From CAYRPN01 sp964426135 (lineage in GTDB: Bacteria > Planctomycetota > Phycisphaerae > Phycisphaerales > Phycisphaeraceae): a stretch of 56,214 nt of DNA. The stretch spans positions 1 through 56,214 of the forward strand of contig CAYRPN010000026.1 in the NCBI GenBank assembly GCA_964426135.1, in the 5' to 3' direction. The notes below the pieces were generated by a model. The model was not told where the DNA came from. It worked only from the letters and a program-made list of their open reading frames with translations, and ran no database searches. A program made the position numbers and the translations under genes. Below, in pieces: positions 17,898 through 27,675 of the stretch; positions within the stretch are counted from its first letter, which is position 1; each line of letters opens with the position of its first letter.

Positions 17898-17926
17898 TTG
17901 ACATGAGCTGTTGTTCGCGTTAGTTT
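17898..17926 (+). promoter_or_regulatory. sigma-70 type promoter for the coiled-coil secreted protein
   Basis: TTGACA (17898-17903) and TAGTTT (17921-17926) are separated by exactly 17 bases and lie about 55 bases before the ATG at 17982. The -35 box is a perfect consensus. The -10 keeps T1, A2 and T6. Confidence 0.5.
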
Positions 17927-17981
17927 TGCAATCACCGCTGTTTTCCAGGTCCGGGACAATCGATTTCATCGAGGGATTGCC

Positions 17982-18851
17982 ATGTCCATTCGCTTTGCCT
18001 GCCTGGTGTTGACATGCCTTCTTGCTGTGGAATTTTCCGGCGTAGCCGACAGCGCTCACGGCTACCCTCGGAGCCCGGGCCAGCAGAAGAACAAGAACAA
18101 GAAAAAGAGCGGAGGCAACAAGCGCAGCAGCAGCGGTGGCGGCGGCGGCAGCGCCGCGCCGGCAACGGTGCCCGGCGTCTCGATGAATCTTCGCAACAAC
18201 TTCGGGCAGATCGCCGCGAGCAGGTTGCCGCAGGCGATCCTCGATTATGAAGCGGCGGCGAACCGCGTTCGCGAGGCGGATGCGTACCTGGTCAAGATTC
18301 AGCGCGAGGTGGAAATGGCCCGGCAGGGCACGCGCGTGGAAGTGGCGACGCGGGTCTCGGAACTGCGCCGGGATGCGGTGCAGGTGAACAAGGACTACGC
18401 CGAGGCGATGCTTCGCGTTCAGGAGCGGCTGCGGACCAACAGCCTGTATCGCTCGGCATCCCTGCAGATGGAAAAGGCGAGGAGCAAGTACGACGCGCAC
18501 GCGGCTCTGAGCCCCACGAGCAGCGAGGCGATCCTCGCGCTGGGCGAGGTGTCCCGCCATGAGAAGCAGTTGAAAGAGATGGAGAACGAAGCGATCAACG
18601 CCGACCAGGACGCGCTGAGCGCGAAGACCGCTTACGAAGAGTTGAAGCAGCAGTACAAGGACACTCAGCGCGAGCTGCACGCGCCGCCCGCCGAATCCGG
18701 CCGGCGCCAGGAAATCGCCGACGCCTACGCGGCGCTCGTCAACGCCCGCCGGGACGCCGCCGCCAAGGCCCGCATTCTCGCGGAATACAAGGCCCTGATT
18801 CACGCTGCGACGTACCAGAAGCCGATCGTCGGATTCCAGTTGGGCAGGTGA
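17982..18851 (+). CDS. secreted coiled-coil hypothetical protein
   Basis: A 289-residue protein with a signal peptide (about 1-25). A low-complexity linker rich in Lys, Asn, Gln, Ser and Gly follows (about 30-60). The remainder is long and Ala/Glu/Arg/Lys-rich with heptad-like spacing, so coiled coil is likely from about 75 to 280. A GGGA-type ribosome binding site precedes the ATG. It is probably a periplasmic structural or adaptor protein; no named family is recognised. It has its own consensus-like promoter and stands alone. Confidence 0.75.
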   Translation: MSIRFACLVLTCLLAVEFSGVADSAHGYPRSPGQQKNKNKKKSGGNKRSSSGGGGGSAAPATVPGVSMNLRNNFGQIAASRLPQAILDYEAAANRVREADAYLVKIQREVEMARQGTRVEVATRVSELRRDAVQVNKDYAEAMLRVQERLRTNSLYRSASLQMEKARSKYDAHAALSPTSSEAILALGEVSRHEKQLKEMENEAINADQDALSAKTAYEELKQQYKDTQRELHAPPAESGRRQEIADAYAALVNARRDAAAKARILAEYKALIHAATYQKPIVGFQLGR

Positions 18852-18904
18852 GCTGAGCCGTTGAGCTTTATTTCGGCTCATCGGCGAATGCGTACTCGTC
18901 TTGT

Positions 18905-19067
18905 CAGAGCCGGAGTCTGTGACTCCGGTTCGCCGAGCCGGATCGATACCGGCGAGGCGAAACTCGGCGCGGCGGACGCACGGCCAGCCGGAAGCGCAGG
19001 GCGCGAATTCGATTTGAAGCGGCATTGAGCCGCTTCAAATCGACCGGAGTCACAGACTCCGGCTCTG
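18905..19067. repeat. MITE-like repeat, family J
   Basis: A 163-base element with perfect 25-base inverted ends (CAGAGCCGGAGTCTGTGACT...). A second hairpin lies near the right end: CGATTTGAAGCGG and CCGCTTCAAATCG around 19009-19042. It lies between the convergent coiled-coil and CehA-type genes. No coding content. Confidence 0.75.
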
Positions 19068-19127
19068 TTCACGACTCCGAAACGCCCATTCCAATCGGTG
19101 TCAAGTACGCAAATGCCGGATGAGCCT

Positions 19128-21917
19128 TTATTTCTTTTCCTTCGCCGGCTCGTCGGCGGCCAGCGGTGCGCCCAGCATGTCGCCGTTCGCCTTGAACCCG
19201 CCGCCATCCACGTCGATGTAAATCGGATTCGCCACCGCCACCGGCGGATTCTTTCCCGCGCTGGGCCCCATCACTTTGCCGAGGCTCAGTCCTTCGCCGA
19301 TCGTTGCCACGATCAGGTGCGCGTCTTCCTTCAGTTCCACGGTGATCGTTTGCTCGAAGCGCACCGCCTTGTCGGTGAACAGGTCGGGGTTGTTCTTGCG
19401 CGTGAAGTTCAGCTTCGCATCAGCCCGGCCGTTGACGAACACCTGCACCCGGTTCACGTCGAACCAGTTGGGGCACTGCACGCGGACGTGCAACTGCGCC
19501 CGGCCCTTGAGCACGCGCAGGTTGTCGCCGGGCAGCGCGGTGGGCGGTTCGCTGCGCAGCAGGTCCGGATCGGTCGCGCTCGTCTCCAGAAACGGGCCGG
19601 TGCTCATCACCAGATGGCCCTTGTTCGTCTCGCGGACGATGTCGAGGATCGCCGCCTTGCTCGGATCATCGGTCGGCGATTTGATCCAGTTCCGCAGCCA
19701 GCCGGAGCCGTGGAAGTTGTAGTGCGCGTCCGTGTTGACCACGCCGGGCACGCGGTAGCCCTTGTTGAGCGTCTGCATCCAGTTGAAGATGGTGTTGTTG
19801 TACGGTTTGCCGTCCTGCTCCTGCTTCGGGCCTTTGAAAATGCCCTCGGGCGGATGCACCTCGATGACGTTCATGAACGGCGCCGACTGCAGGCCGCCGT
19901 CTTCTTTGCCGTCGCCGTCCTTGTCGAAAAACATCTTGATGATGTCGGGGTGATTCTGCTGGACGACTTTTTCCGCGCCGTTGTCCCAGTAGTAAACGCG
20001 CTCGATCTGCACGGTCGGGTCGTAGTCCACCACCGGCCCGCCGCCGTCCTGTTCGTGCGGCCGGTGAATCAGCGGGAACACGTTGTGATGATTCAGGGGC
20101 AGGGGCTTGCCGGTCAGTTCCATGCCCGTGCAGGTGGCGAGCAGGTGCTCCACGCCCAGCTTCTTCAGGTGCGGCGTGTAGCTGTCGATGCGCTGATGCT
20201 CGGTGCAGGGCGCGAACTCGATGTGCTCACAGAGCAGATTCAGCACGCGGCCGTACTGACTGCTCGTGTTGTCGCCGCTGGGTGACGCGTGGCTGTGGAA
20301 ATCGCTGGAAATCCAGCCTTTCGTATCGACCGTGCGCACGAGCTTGCCGGTGAGCTTCGTCTCCTTGCCGCGCGCCACTTCGATCCGGGTGAAGATCGCG
20401 TCGTACTCGGGGCCATAGCTGATGATCACGTCGTAGGTGCCCGGGCCAATCTCCTGTTTGAACTGGCCGGTGTGCGAGTAGTAGCAGTTGTGCACCGCGT
20501 GCTCGCCGCTGTCGACGAAGAAGAATGGATCCTTCGACGCCGCGGCCGGCGCTTTGGCGTCTTTCGCGTCCTTGCCTTCCTTGTTCTTGTCCTTGTCCTT
20601 CGCCTTGGTCTTCGTCTCTTCCTTCGGCGACGCATCGATGAACTGCACCTTGCACGGAATCGGGCCGCCCTTCGCGTCGGTGATGTGCGCTACGACGTAG
20701 CCGGCGTCATCCAGGGTGATGGTTTTTCGAAACACCGCGTCGGCGTCGATGCGGATGGGCACGGTCTGGGCGGTGCGGCCGTTCGCATAAACCTGCAGCG
20801 TGTAGTCGCCGGCCGGCGCCTTGAACGTGAGCCGGCCATCGCCGTTGGTCCTGCCGCGGCCGTACATCTTGTCGCCGAGGTTCACGATCACATCGGCATT
20901 CGCCACGCCGCCCGCCGAGTCCTGCAAGGTCAGGCTCGCCTCGGTCTGCTTCTCATTCGCCGCCGCGGCGGCGCTGGCTTTCACGTCCAGCACGTTGCCG
21001 CCGACGAAGAGCTTGCGCGACAGCACGAACAGGTCGCCGCGCTTCTCAAGCGTCACGCTCCGTTTGCCTTCGTGGTCGTAATGCACGGTCGACGGCGCCC
21101 GGCCCACCGGAGCAGCGCCGGCCAGCGCCTTCACCTTGTCGCCCACCACCGCGTAGCACTGGTTCCACCACCGGTCGTAGCTCCACACCAGGTTGAGAGA
21201 CGCATCGCCGCCCACCTCGAATGTGCGATCGGTGCGGAAGCTGTCGCCCAGATCCACGGTGATCGCACCTTCCGCCACGTTCACGAACATCGTGATCACC
21301 GTGATGTGGTCGTCACCATCCGCCAGCAGATAGCTCGTGGTCACGCGCGGCTTCGGATTCGCGGGCAGCTTCAGCTTGTCCTTCTCCGCTCGGCGGGCGT
21401 TGACGCGGGCGATCTCGGCGAGCTCCAGCCCCGGATCGCTGGCGACCTGCAGCAGCACCGACTTGGCCTTGAAATCGCAAGGCCCACCGCTGGCGACCCG
21501 CGCCAGCTCGTGCTCCGACGGCGACGCATCGCCCAGCACGATGCGGGTCACCGCGCGGTACGGCGTGCGCATCGCGTTCGGGTAGTAAGCACTAAGCTGG
21601 TCGTTGCCGCCGGCCGCGTTCTCCGGATGAATGCCGCCGGTGCCGCGCGGAGCTTCACCTCGCTGCGCCAGGTCGACGATGCAGCCGGCGACTTCGGACA
21701 CCGTGAGATTCGCGTGCCGCCCGTGAATCGGGTTGGCGATCACCGCGACGATCCTGTCGTTGCGCAGGACGAAATCGCCATAGATCGCGTCGGCTTCCTT
21801 GCCGTGCGGCGCGTACTCGCTCCAGTTCTTCTCATTCAGTCGAACGAGCTCGGCAGCCCGCGCGGCAACCGCGAGCGAGAGGACGATCAGGCAGCAGACA
21901 AGCGTTGAAACTCGCAT
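19128..21917 (-). CDS. secreted CehA/McbA-type PHP-domain metallohydrolase
   Basis: A 929-residue exported protein with a signal peptide ending ARAAEL. The N-terminal half is beta-rich, with a carboxypeptidase-regulatory-like stretch (DGRLTFKAPAGDYTLQVYAN, about 365-385). A Lys/Asp/Ala-rich low-complexity insert (about 430-460) precedes the PHP hydrolase region: DFHSHASPSGDN carries the HxH pair, followed by TEHQR and a late NTDAHYNFHGSG. The family hydrolyses phosphoesters or related bonds with two or three metals; the true substrate is unknown. The ATG at 21917 has GAGG upstream. It diverges from the sulfatase gene by about 106 bases. Confidence 0.83.
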   Translation of the reverse strand: MRVSTLVCCLIVLSLAVAARAAELVRLNEKNWSEYAPHGKEADAIYGDFVLRNDRIVAVIANPIHGRHANLTVSEVAGCIVDLAQRGEAPRGTGGIHPENAAGGNDQLSAYYPNAMRTPYRAVTRIVLGDASPSEHELARVASGGPCDFKAKSVLLQVASDPGLELAEIARVNARRAEKDKLKLPANPKPRVTTSYLLADGDDHITVITMFVNVAEGAITVDLGDSFRTDRTFEVGGDASLNLVWSYDRWWNQCYAVVGDKVKALAGAAPVGRAPSTVHYDHEGKRSVTLEKRGDLFVLSRKLFVGGNVLDVKASAAAAANEKQTEASLTLQDSAGGVANADVIVNLGDKMYGRGRTNGDGRLTFKAPAGDYTLQVYANGRTAQTVPIRIDADAVFRKTITLDDAGYVVAHITDAKGGPIPCKVQFIDASPKEETKTKAKDKDKNKEGKDAKDAKAPAAASKDPFFFVDSGEHAVHNCYYSHTGQFKQEIGPGTYDVIISYGPEYDAIFTRIEVARGKETKLTGKLVRTVDTKGWISSDFHSHASPSGDNTSSQYGRVLNLLCEHIEFAPCTEHQRIDSYTPHLKKLGVEHLLATCTGMELTGKPLPLNHHNVFPLIHRPHEQDGGGPVVDYDPTVQIERVYYWDNGAEKVVQQNHPDIIKMFFDKDGDGKEDGGLQSAPFMNVIEVHPPEGIFKGPKQEQDGKPYNNTIFNWMQTLNKGYRVPGVVNTDAHYNFHGSGWLRNWIKSPTDDPSKAAILDIVRETNKGHLVMSTGPFLETSATDPDLLRSEPPTALPGDNLRVLKGRAQLHVRVQCPNWFDVNRVQVFVNGRADAKLNFTRKNNPDLFTDKAVRFEQTITVELKEDAHLIVATIGEGLSLGKVMGPSAGKNPPVAVANPIYIDVDGGGFKANGDMLGAPLAADEPAKEKK

Positions 21918-22023
21918 GGGGGAACCTCGCAGAAGGCATCAGAACTGAGAAAGAAGCACCGACTCGCGCCGCGGCACCTCCGATTAAGATACCGCTATCC
22001 ACTCTCCTCGAATAGAAACTTCT

Positions 22024-23466
22024 ATGAGCATTTCACGAATCTTCTCGCTTGCGTTCATGTTGCTCATCGCTTGCTTCTCTCATCCGCTCGTCGCCGCGGA
22101 TCAGTCGGCAAAGCCAGTGAACTTCGTCGTCATCCTCGTGGATGACTGGGGCTGGACCGATGTGGGCTTCACCGGCAGCAAGCTGTATGAGACGCCGAAT
22201 ATCGACAAACTGGCCGCCACAGGCGTGCGCTTCACCAATGCCTACTCGGCATGCACCGTCTGCTCGCCCACGCGGGCTTCGCTGATGACGGGCAAGTACC
22301 CGGCGCGGCTGCGCGTCACCGACTGGATTCACGGCCACAACCGGCCGTTCGCAAAACTGAAGCCGCCGCAGTGGACGGAATTTCTGCCGCGCGATGAAAC
22401 GACGATCGCCGAAGCCGTCAAACCGCGCGGCTACGCCACCGCCGCCATCGGCAAGTGGCACCTGGGCGATGCGAAGGAAGGTTACCCCACCGATCACGGT
22501 TTCGACCACAACTTCGGCGGCACCGACCGCGGCCAGCCGCCCAGCTATTTTTCGCCCTACAAGATCGCCACGCTCAAGGACGGCCCGCCCGGCGAGTATC
22601 TCACCGATCGTGAGGCGATCGAAGCGTGCGCGTTCTTCGAGGCGAACCGCGACAAGCCGTTTCTGCTTTATCTGCCGCACTATGCCGTGCACACGCCGAT
22701 CCAGGCGAAAAAGAACAAAGTCGAGAAATACCAAGCGAAAATCGCCAAACTGAAAGAGCAGGGCCAACCCGTGCCGCAATCGCACGCAGGCTACGCGGCG
22801 ATGGTGGAAAGCCTCGATGAAGCGGTTGGCACGATGGTCGCGAAGCTCGACGAACTGAAGCTGCGCGACAACACCGTCATCATTCTCACCGGTGACAATG
22901 GCGGCCTGAAACTCGGCGGGGTGACGGACAACAGCCCCGCCCGCGCGGGCAAAGGCTCCGCCTACGACGGCGGCGTGCGCGTGCCGCTGGTCATCGCCGG
23001 GCCGGGCGTGAAGGTCGGCGGCGTGTGCCATGAGCCGGTCATCACGCCGGATCTCTTCGCCACGATCATCGATCTCGCCGGCGTGAAAACCGATCCGCGC
23101 GGCGATGCGAGAGTCGACGGCCTGTCCCTCGCGCCTCTCGTGAAAGACCCCGCCGTCAAGTTGCCGCGTGACGAGATCTACTGGCACTATCCGCACTACC
23201 ACCCCGGAGGCGCCGCGCCCTACTCCGCCGTGCGAAGCCGGGACTGGAAGCTGATTCATTTCTACGAAGACAACCGCGTCGAGCTTTACAACCTGAAGGA
23301 CGACATCGGCGAGACGAACGACCTCGCCGCGACGAATGCCGACAAAACGAAGGAACTGCGCGACAAGCTCACGCGTTGGCGCGCCGCGACGGCCGCACAG
23401 GATCCGCTGCCGAATCCGAACTACGACGCCCAGAAGAACAAGCCGGGAAAGGGCAAGGGAAAGTAG
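22024..23466 (+). CDS. secreted sulfatase (arylsulfatase type, FGly-dependent)
   Basis: A 480-residue protein with a signal peptide (about 1-25). The sulfatase signature is Cys80-Ser-Pro-Thr-Arg84 (CSPTRAS), where Cys80 would be converted to formylglycine. Asp40-Asp41 (ILVDDWGW) and a later TGDNGG supply calcium ligands. GKWHLGD is the second family hallmark. The C-terminus ends in a Lys/Gly/Pro tail. It removes sulfate esters, probably from sulfated polysaccharide. It needs a formylglycine-generating enzyme, which is not in the window. A DUF1080 gene follows 78 bases downstream on the same strand, so co-transcription is possible. Confidence 0.92.
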   Translation: MSISRIFSLAFMLLIACFSHPLVAADQSAKPVNFVVILVDDWGWTDVGFTGSKLYETPNIDKLAATGVRFTNAYSACTVCSPTRASLMTGKYPARLRVTDWIHGHNRPFAKLKPPQWTEFLPRDETTIAEAVKPRGYATAAIGKWHLGDAKEGYPTDHGFDHNFGGTDRGQPPSYFSPYKIATLKDGPPGEYLTDREAIEACAFFEANRDKPFLLYLPHYAVHTPIQAKKNKVEKYQAKIAKLKEQGQPVPQSHAGYAAMVESLDEAVGTMVAKLDELKLRDNTVIILTGDNGGLKLGGVTDNSPARAGKGSAYDGGVRVPLVIAGPGVKVGGVCHEPVITPDLFATIIDLAGVKTDPRGDARVDGLSLAPLVKDPAVKLPRDEIYWHYPHYHPGGAAPYSAVRSRDWKLIHFYEDNRVELYNLKDDIGETNDLAATNADKTKELRDKLTRWRAATAAQDPLPNPNYDAQKNKPGKGKGK

Positions 23467-23544
23467 GCACAGTGCAGAACGCGTTCGGCAGGTTCGCGGA
23501 GTGAATGCGTTACCAACTCCCCCGCGTTGCCAACTTGTCTGACC

Positions 23545-24243
23545 ATGAACACTCGCCCACTCTCATCGTTCCTCTTGTTCGCCCTGCTTGCCGTCACCAG
23601 CCGCGCCCTGGCGGAGGAGGCTGCGCCCAACACGCTGACCGAGGACGAGAAGAAGGCCGGCTTCAAGCTCCTGTTCGACGGCAAGAGCCTCGATGGCTGG
23701 CGCGTCTACAACAAGAAAGACGCCACCGGGTGGGAAGTGAAGGACGGCGCGATCTACATCGGCAAGGGCGCCGGCGATCTCATGACCAGCGAGAAATATG
23801 CCAACTTCGAACTGCTCATCGACTTCAAGTTCGAAGCAGGCAACAACTCCGGCCTGATCTACCGCGCGCTCGAAACGAAAGAGCCCAGCTACATGTCCGG
23901 CCCCGAAATGCAGGTCATGCATCACAAGAGCGGCGAGAAACTCGGCAAGAACTCCGGCGGCTCGCTCTACGATCTCTACGCACCCACCAAAAATCCCTTC
24001 AAGGGCGCCGACGTCTGGACGACTTACAAGCTCGTCTGCAACGGCAACAAGATTCAACACTTCGTCAATGGCGTGAAAGTGGTGGATGTGGAGATCGGCT
24101 CCGCCGACTGGAACGAACGCATGGCCAAGAGCAAGTGGTCCAAAGCGAAGAACTTCGCCACGCAGAGCACGGGCCACATCGCGCTGCAGGATCACGGCTC
24201 GAAGGTGAGCTTCCGGAATGTGAAGATCAAGTTGTTGCCGTGA
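23545..24243 (+). CDS. DUF1080 (3-keto-disaccharide hydrolase-like) secreted protein
   Basis: A 232-residue protein: signal peptide (about 1-23), then a single DUF1080 jelly-roll domain (GFKLLFDGKSLDGWRVYNKK, then NSGLIYRA, GPEMQVMHH and C-terminal GHIALQDHGSKVSFRNVKIK). Members bind or cleave glycosidic substrates, and some act on 3-keto sugars. It follows the sulfatase on the same strand and may act on the desulfated glycan; that link is inferred from position. The ATG at 23545 precedes a proper signal peptide. An upstream ATG at 23527 adds six residues. Confidence 0.9.
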   Translation: MNTRPLSSFLLFALLAVTSRALAEEAAPNTLTEDEKKAGFKLLFDGKSLDGWRVYNKKDATGWEVKDGAIYIGKGAGDLMTSEKYANFELLIDFKFEAGNNSGLIYRALETKEPSYMSGPEMQVMHHKSGEKLGKNSGGSLYDLYAPTKNPFKGADVWTTYKLVCNGNKIQHFVNGVKVVDVEIGSADWNERMAKSKWSKAKNFATQSTGHIALQDHGSKVSFRNVKIKLLP

Positions 24244-24661
24244 CTTCGTATGGTAGGCGCTTGGGACAGTCCGAGCACCAACGACGCGCGCCAGCTTGTC
24301 CGACTAGCGAACACATGTCAACCTGCAAAAAATGGGGGCAATGGGGGGATTCGTGGTCTACGCATATCGCGCATTTTCGACCCATTTTGCTTAAACCCTC
24401 TTGCATCGCAAGAACGACTGGGTAACATCCTCGGTTCAGGGACGGGCACGCTGGCCGGTCAATTTTCGCGCCCGCTTGGAAGCATTTTAGGTGGTAGTGC
24501 CGTTGAGCCGATGAAGGACTTGTTGCCTTCCATGCTCCCGCGCCGCCGCCGCATCTGATTTGACAAGGAAGGTAAGCTGACGCCACGGTCTGGTGGGACC
24601 GCGGCATCCAAGAACGGATGCTTGGATGATGTACCCACGAACTAACGTCACGGGGCGGATC
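24244..24661. other. gene-free AT-richer stretch at the edge of an island
   Basis: A 418-base gap at the left boundary of a more AT-rich segment. Open frames exist on both strands (for example 24250-24558 plus), but their composition is not protein-like and no ribosome binding site precedes them. The last 150 bases could be a decayed gene end (GNILGSGTGTLAGQF). A perfect TTGACA at 24560 has no matching -10 box. Confidence 0.3.
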
Positions 24662-26092
24662 ATGGCTGAGAAAAATTCTGGATCTGTGGCTATCCCCTCC
24701 GCTGAGAGGGGCAGCGTTGATTTTATCGATTCTATCGATGATATTCGCGGCCCGTCACCCTACCGCTCCGGCTCCCGCTCTATCGACAGCCCGAGTAGGT
24801 TCACTATTGAATGCGGAAACTCGCGAATCCTTGCCATTTGCACCTTTGGCCAGTTGCTCGAGACATACAACCAGGAAGTGCTGACGTATCTCGAGAATCT
24901 CGAAAAAGAGGTCGGTGCAATCGACTCGAGCGATGAGAGGATCGCCGCGTTATCGAATGAATCGGAAATAGACGGCCTCTTGAAGTTGTACGCAGAAAGC
25001 ATCCGAATGCGCCAGAAATTCCTGCGCGATCTGATGACGCGGGTCCCGGACGGACTAGATCAAGCGTTGGTGGCGGCGGTTCTGGACTTATCCAAGGATC
25101 GGCTCTACCAGCAGTTTCGAACGCAATACGACTGCGCTCCGCTTGAGGGATTGCGCGAATTAGTTGTGCAATCAATCAACGTCCAGGAGAAAGGTGATCG
25201 AGCGGCTCTTGTCGTCAATGCTCTCCGCAAGTTCACGCTCCTCCTGGTGATCGTTGCGGTCGAACTGGCCCACGAATGCGGGCCTTATCGAGATGCCTTG
25301 AGCCAGCATCGCAAGTTACTCAATTTGATCTGCAACAAATACACATCCCACGCCGAAGCGGCGGCCAAGACTCCTTGGTCGGGTGTGGAAACGGGAGCGT
25401 TCGACCTCTTGGTTGCGCCTTCGTTGCGCACTCTGTTTGATTGCACCCTTACGCTTCGAGAGTTGGCGTGGGACAGGCTTAACCCGATACGACTGAATAA
25501 AGATCCCTCCGAGGAAGCGGCGCTGCGAGTCGTCGAGGATGTGCGATTGGTGGTATTTCGGATGCTCGATCTCTCGTGGAAAACCTGGAGGGAATCGGTG
25601 TCTTGCCTATCGGAACCCAATCTGTCTCCAACGCAAGGCGCCGACAGTAGCCGATTTGTGCCTAACCTGGCGCTTGTTGCTTGGCATCAGCAATACGCCG
25701 AGGAATTGGACGATGATTTCTCCAAGAGAGTCGAAACCGGCGCAAGGTTGCCTGCGACGCCGGGCGACATTCACGAGCAGCGCGACCGATTTTGGAACTT
25801 CATTGAAATCTGGCTAAGCGCAATCGCTCGACGAGAGGACAATGTCGTCGTTGAAGGCGGGGAGTTGCAGTCGGGACTGAAGTTTGAACTGATCGATCAG
25901 TGGGGACTCTCTCCTCGCCGACAGACAGACGCGTTTTTTGGTCTTTTGGCTAGTGAGATCTGCAGATGTGCGAAAACCGCCGGTAAACGACTTTGGGGGC
26001 AATTGCGATTAGACGAGGCGGGGCGCCGCGTAGTTGCAGAAGGCCCGATCGCAGTCAGTGCGCCGATGCCCGATAAGAAGAATGGAAAATGA
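24662..26092 (+). CDS. unrecognised protein (476 aa) in an AT-rich two-gene island
   Basis: I do not recognise this protein. It is soluble and mostly helical. A Ser/Asp-rich start (about 10-40) leads into Leu-rich helices, including one hydrophobic stretch (about 187-203, FTLLLVIVAVELAHECG). The C-terminal half repeats Trp-containing helices (LDLSWKTWRESV; RDRFWNFIEIWLSAIARRED). No P-loop, nuclease or metal motif is apparent. The chosen ATG (24662) has a weak GGGGCGG upstream; in-frame starts at 24626 and 24593 are possible. The gene is clearly less GC-rich than its surroundings and has mixed third-position use, suggesting transfer. A metallophosphoesterase follows 290 bases downstream. Confidence 0.65.
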   Translation: MAEKNSGSVAIPSAERGSVDFIDSIDDIRGPSPYRSGSRSIDSPSRFTIECGNSRILAICTFGQLLETYNQEVLTYLENLEKEVGAIDSSDERIAALSNESEIDGLLKLYAESIRMRQKFLRDLMTRVPDGLDQALVAAVLDLSKDRLYQQFRTQYDCAPLEGLRELVVQSINVQEKGDRAALVVNALRKFTLLLVIVAVELAHECGPYRDALSQHRKLLNLICNKYTSHAEAAAKTPWSGVETGAFDLLVAPSLRTLFDCTLTLRELAWDRLNPIRLNKDPSEEAALRVVEDVRLVVFRMLDLSWKTWRESVSCLSEPNLSPTQGADSSRFVPNLALVAWHQQYAEELDDDFSKRVETGARLPATPGDIHEQRDRFWNFIEIWLSAIARREDNVVVEGGELQSGLKFELIDQWGLSPRRQTDAFFGLLASEICRCAKTAGKRLWGQLRLDEAGRRVVAEGPIAVSAPMPDKKNGK

Positions 26093-26382
26093 CTTCCATC
26101 CGGGGATGGCTTTCCTCGCAATGTCTGGCGGCGGGTCGTTGCGACGAAGGTCGTAGGGGCTTGCGACACTTCTGTGATCAAGACCTTGCCCGAGGCCGCC
26201 TTCGCGTGCCAGTCTTATAGGTGCGGCCACCGCTTCGACGGCGATTGGATTTCCTTGACCTCTTGGCGTTCACCTCTCGCGTGATTGCGGATCGCCATGT
26301 TGACGGGAGCAATTCCGTTAAGTAATCTCACGCACAGAGTCCACATCATGATGCAAGAACTCATTACCGGGAACTGCCGAGC

Positions 26383-27441
26383 ATGGCTGCCACATTCACG
26401 CTCCTGCATTTATCAGATCTGCATGTTGACGGCCCGCTGCAATTGGAAGAACCACCGAAATCCCGTCTCAGTCAATTGTTAGCGCCGAAACAAACTGTGG
26501 AAAGGATATGGAGACACTTGCGGCGGTGTACATTCAGCGAATCTATCCTGGAACATCTGGTCGAGAGTGTCCGCGGCGAATACGGCACCCTTGACATCGC
26601 GTTGATTTCAGGCGACTTGGTTCATCTCGGCAACAGCAAACAGTTGGAAAGGGCAAGGACGATCATACTCAACGGGCCTCCACTCAAGGAGGAGCGATCC
26701 CGCCAGTTCCCTATTCCGAGATTCACCTTCCCCGATTCCAAAGGACTCGTCATTGTTCCTGGCAATCACGATCGCTATCAAAATGCTTTCGGCACACCCG
26801 GCAGCACTGAATTGGAGAGAATCTTCCCCGAATATTGGTCCGACAAGGCAGGCGTAAAAGATGGGGTGCGCGTTATCTCACGAAGGAAGGAGGGGCAGGA
26901 ACTTTCGCTCATCTGCGGCGACCTCACTTTTGACGAGGGCGATCATCCAAATACAACAGGGATGGTGTCCACAGTCCGTTCGAGATGGGGGCGCGGAAGG
27001 GCCCACAAGGACGTGAGGGACGAAATGGTGCGCCGCAGCGATGAAGAACGCGAGCAGGGTCGATCCGTTATTTGGGTCGTTCATTTTCCCCCGCATTTCC
27101 CGTTTGAACACGATTCCCTGAACATTCCGCCTGACGAAATCAAAAAGTACAGGACCGATCTCGAACTCGAAGATTCCTCACCGTTCGTCGATGCGGCGGA
27201 AAGCGCTGGCATCAGTTATATTCTTGCTGGACATACTCATTTTCAACATAGTTATCCTGTGCGTCAAAACATGCATGTCTTGACCGCAGGCGCGGCGACG
27301 TGTTTAGAGAAAGGATGCCACACGTCGTACCAGATTGTCAAATTCAGCGTGGACGGCGAGAGAGTTGTTGCGTCTTCCATCGATGAGTTTCATTTTGAAC
27401 TTTCCGCCGGGCAATTCGTGTCCCAACCTATTCTGTCCTGA
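26383..27441 (+). CDS. calcineurin-like metallophosphoesterase
   Basis: A 352-residue cytoplasmic phosphoesterase with all family motifs in order: Asp12-x-His14 (HLSDLHVDG), SGDLV (about 78), PGNHDRY (about 128), the histidine of VVHFPPHFP (about 230) and GHTHFQH (about 285). There is no signal peptide, unlike the exported phosphoesterase at 42584-43687, so it acts on an intracellular phosphodiester or nucleotide. It shares the AT-richer composition of the preceding unknown gene. The pair may have arrived together. Whether they share a transcript is unclear because 290 bases separate them and nothing obvious fills the gap. Confidence 0.85.
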   Translation: MAATFTLLHLSDLHVDGPLQLEEPPKSRLSQLLAPKQTVERIWRHLRRCTFSESILEHLVESVRGEYGTLDIALISGDLVHLGNSKQLERARTIILNGPPLKEERSRQFPIPRFTFPDSKGLVIVPGNHDRYQNAFGTPGSTELERIFPEYWSDKAGVKDGVRVISRRKEGQELSLICGDLTFDEGDHPNTTGMVSTVRSRWGRGRAHKDVRDEMVRRSDEEREQGRSVIWVVHFPPHFPFEHDSLNIPPDEIKKYRTDLELEDSSPFVDAAESAGISYILAGHTHFQHSYPVRQNMHVLTAGAATCLEKGCHTSYQIVKFSVDGERVVASSIDEFHFELSAGQFVSQPILS

Positions 27442-27675
27442 CTGCGTCGAAGCAATGCGCAGGACTCATTTCAACGCGTTGGCGATCTGACCTCAGGTTC
27501 AGATGCAGATTCGGCGGTCCCGCAGGTCCATGTGCGTTCCCGCAACTCTCCACATCGATCGGTCGATGTAAGGTAGCGGCGGCCACCGGGCCCACGGGCG
27601 GGGCCGGGTTGTTCTTTGACAAGCCGGGATGGGGCATCGGCGGTCGGGGACGGGGCGGCCGGACTGCGGGAAAGA

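Noticed and set aside
24250..24558. Possible small gene at the island edge
   Set aside because: Unconvincing composition and no ribosome site; noted only as a possible decayed gene end.
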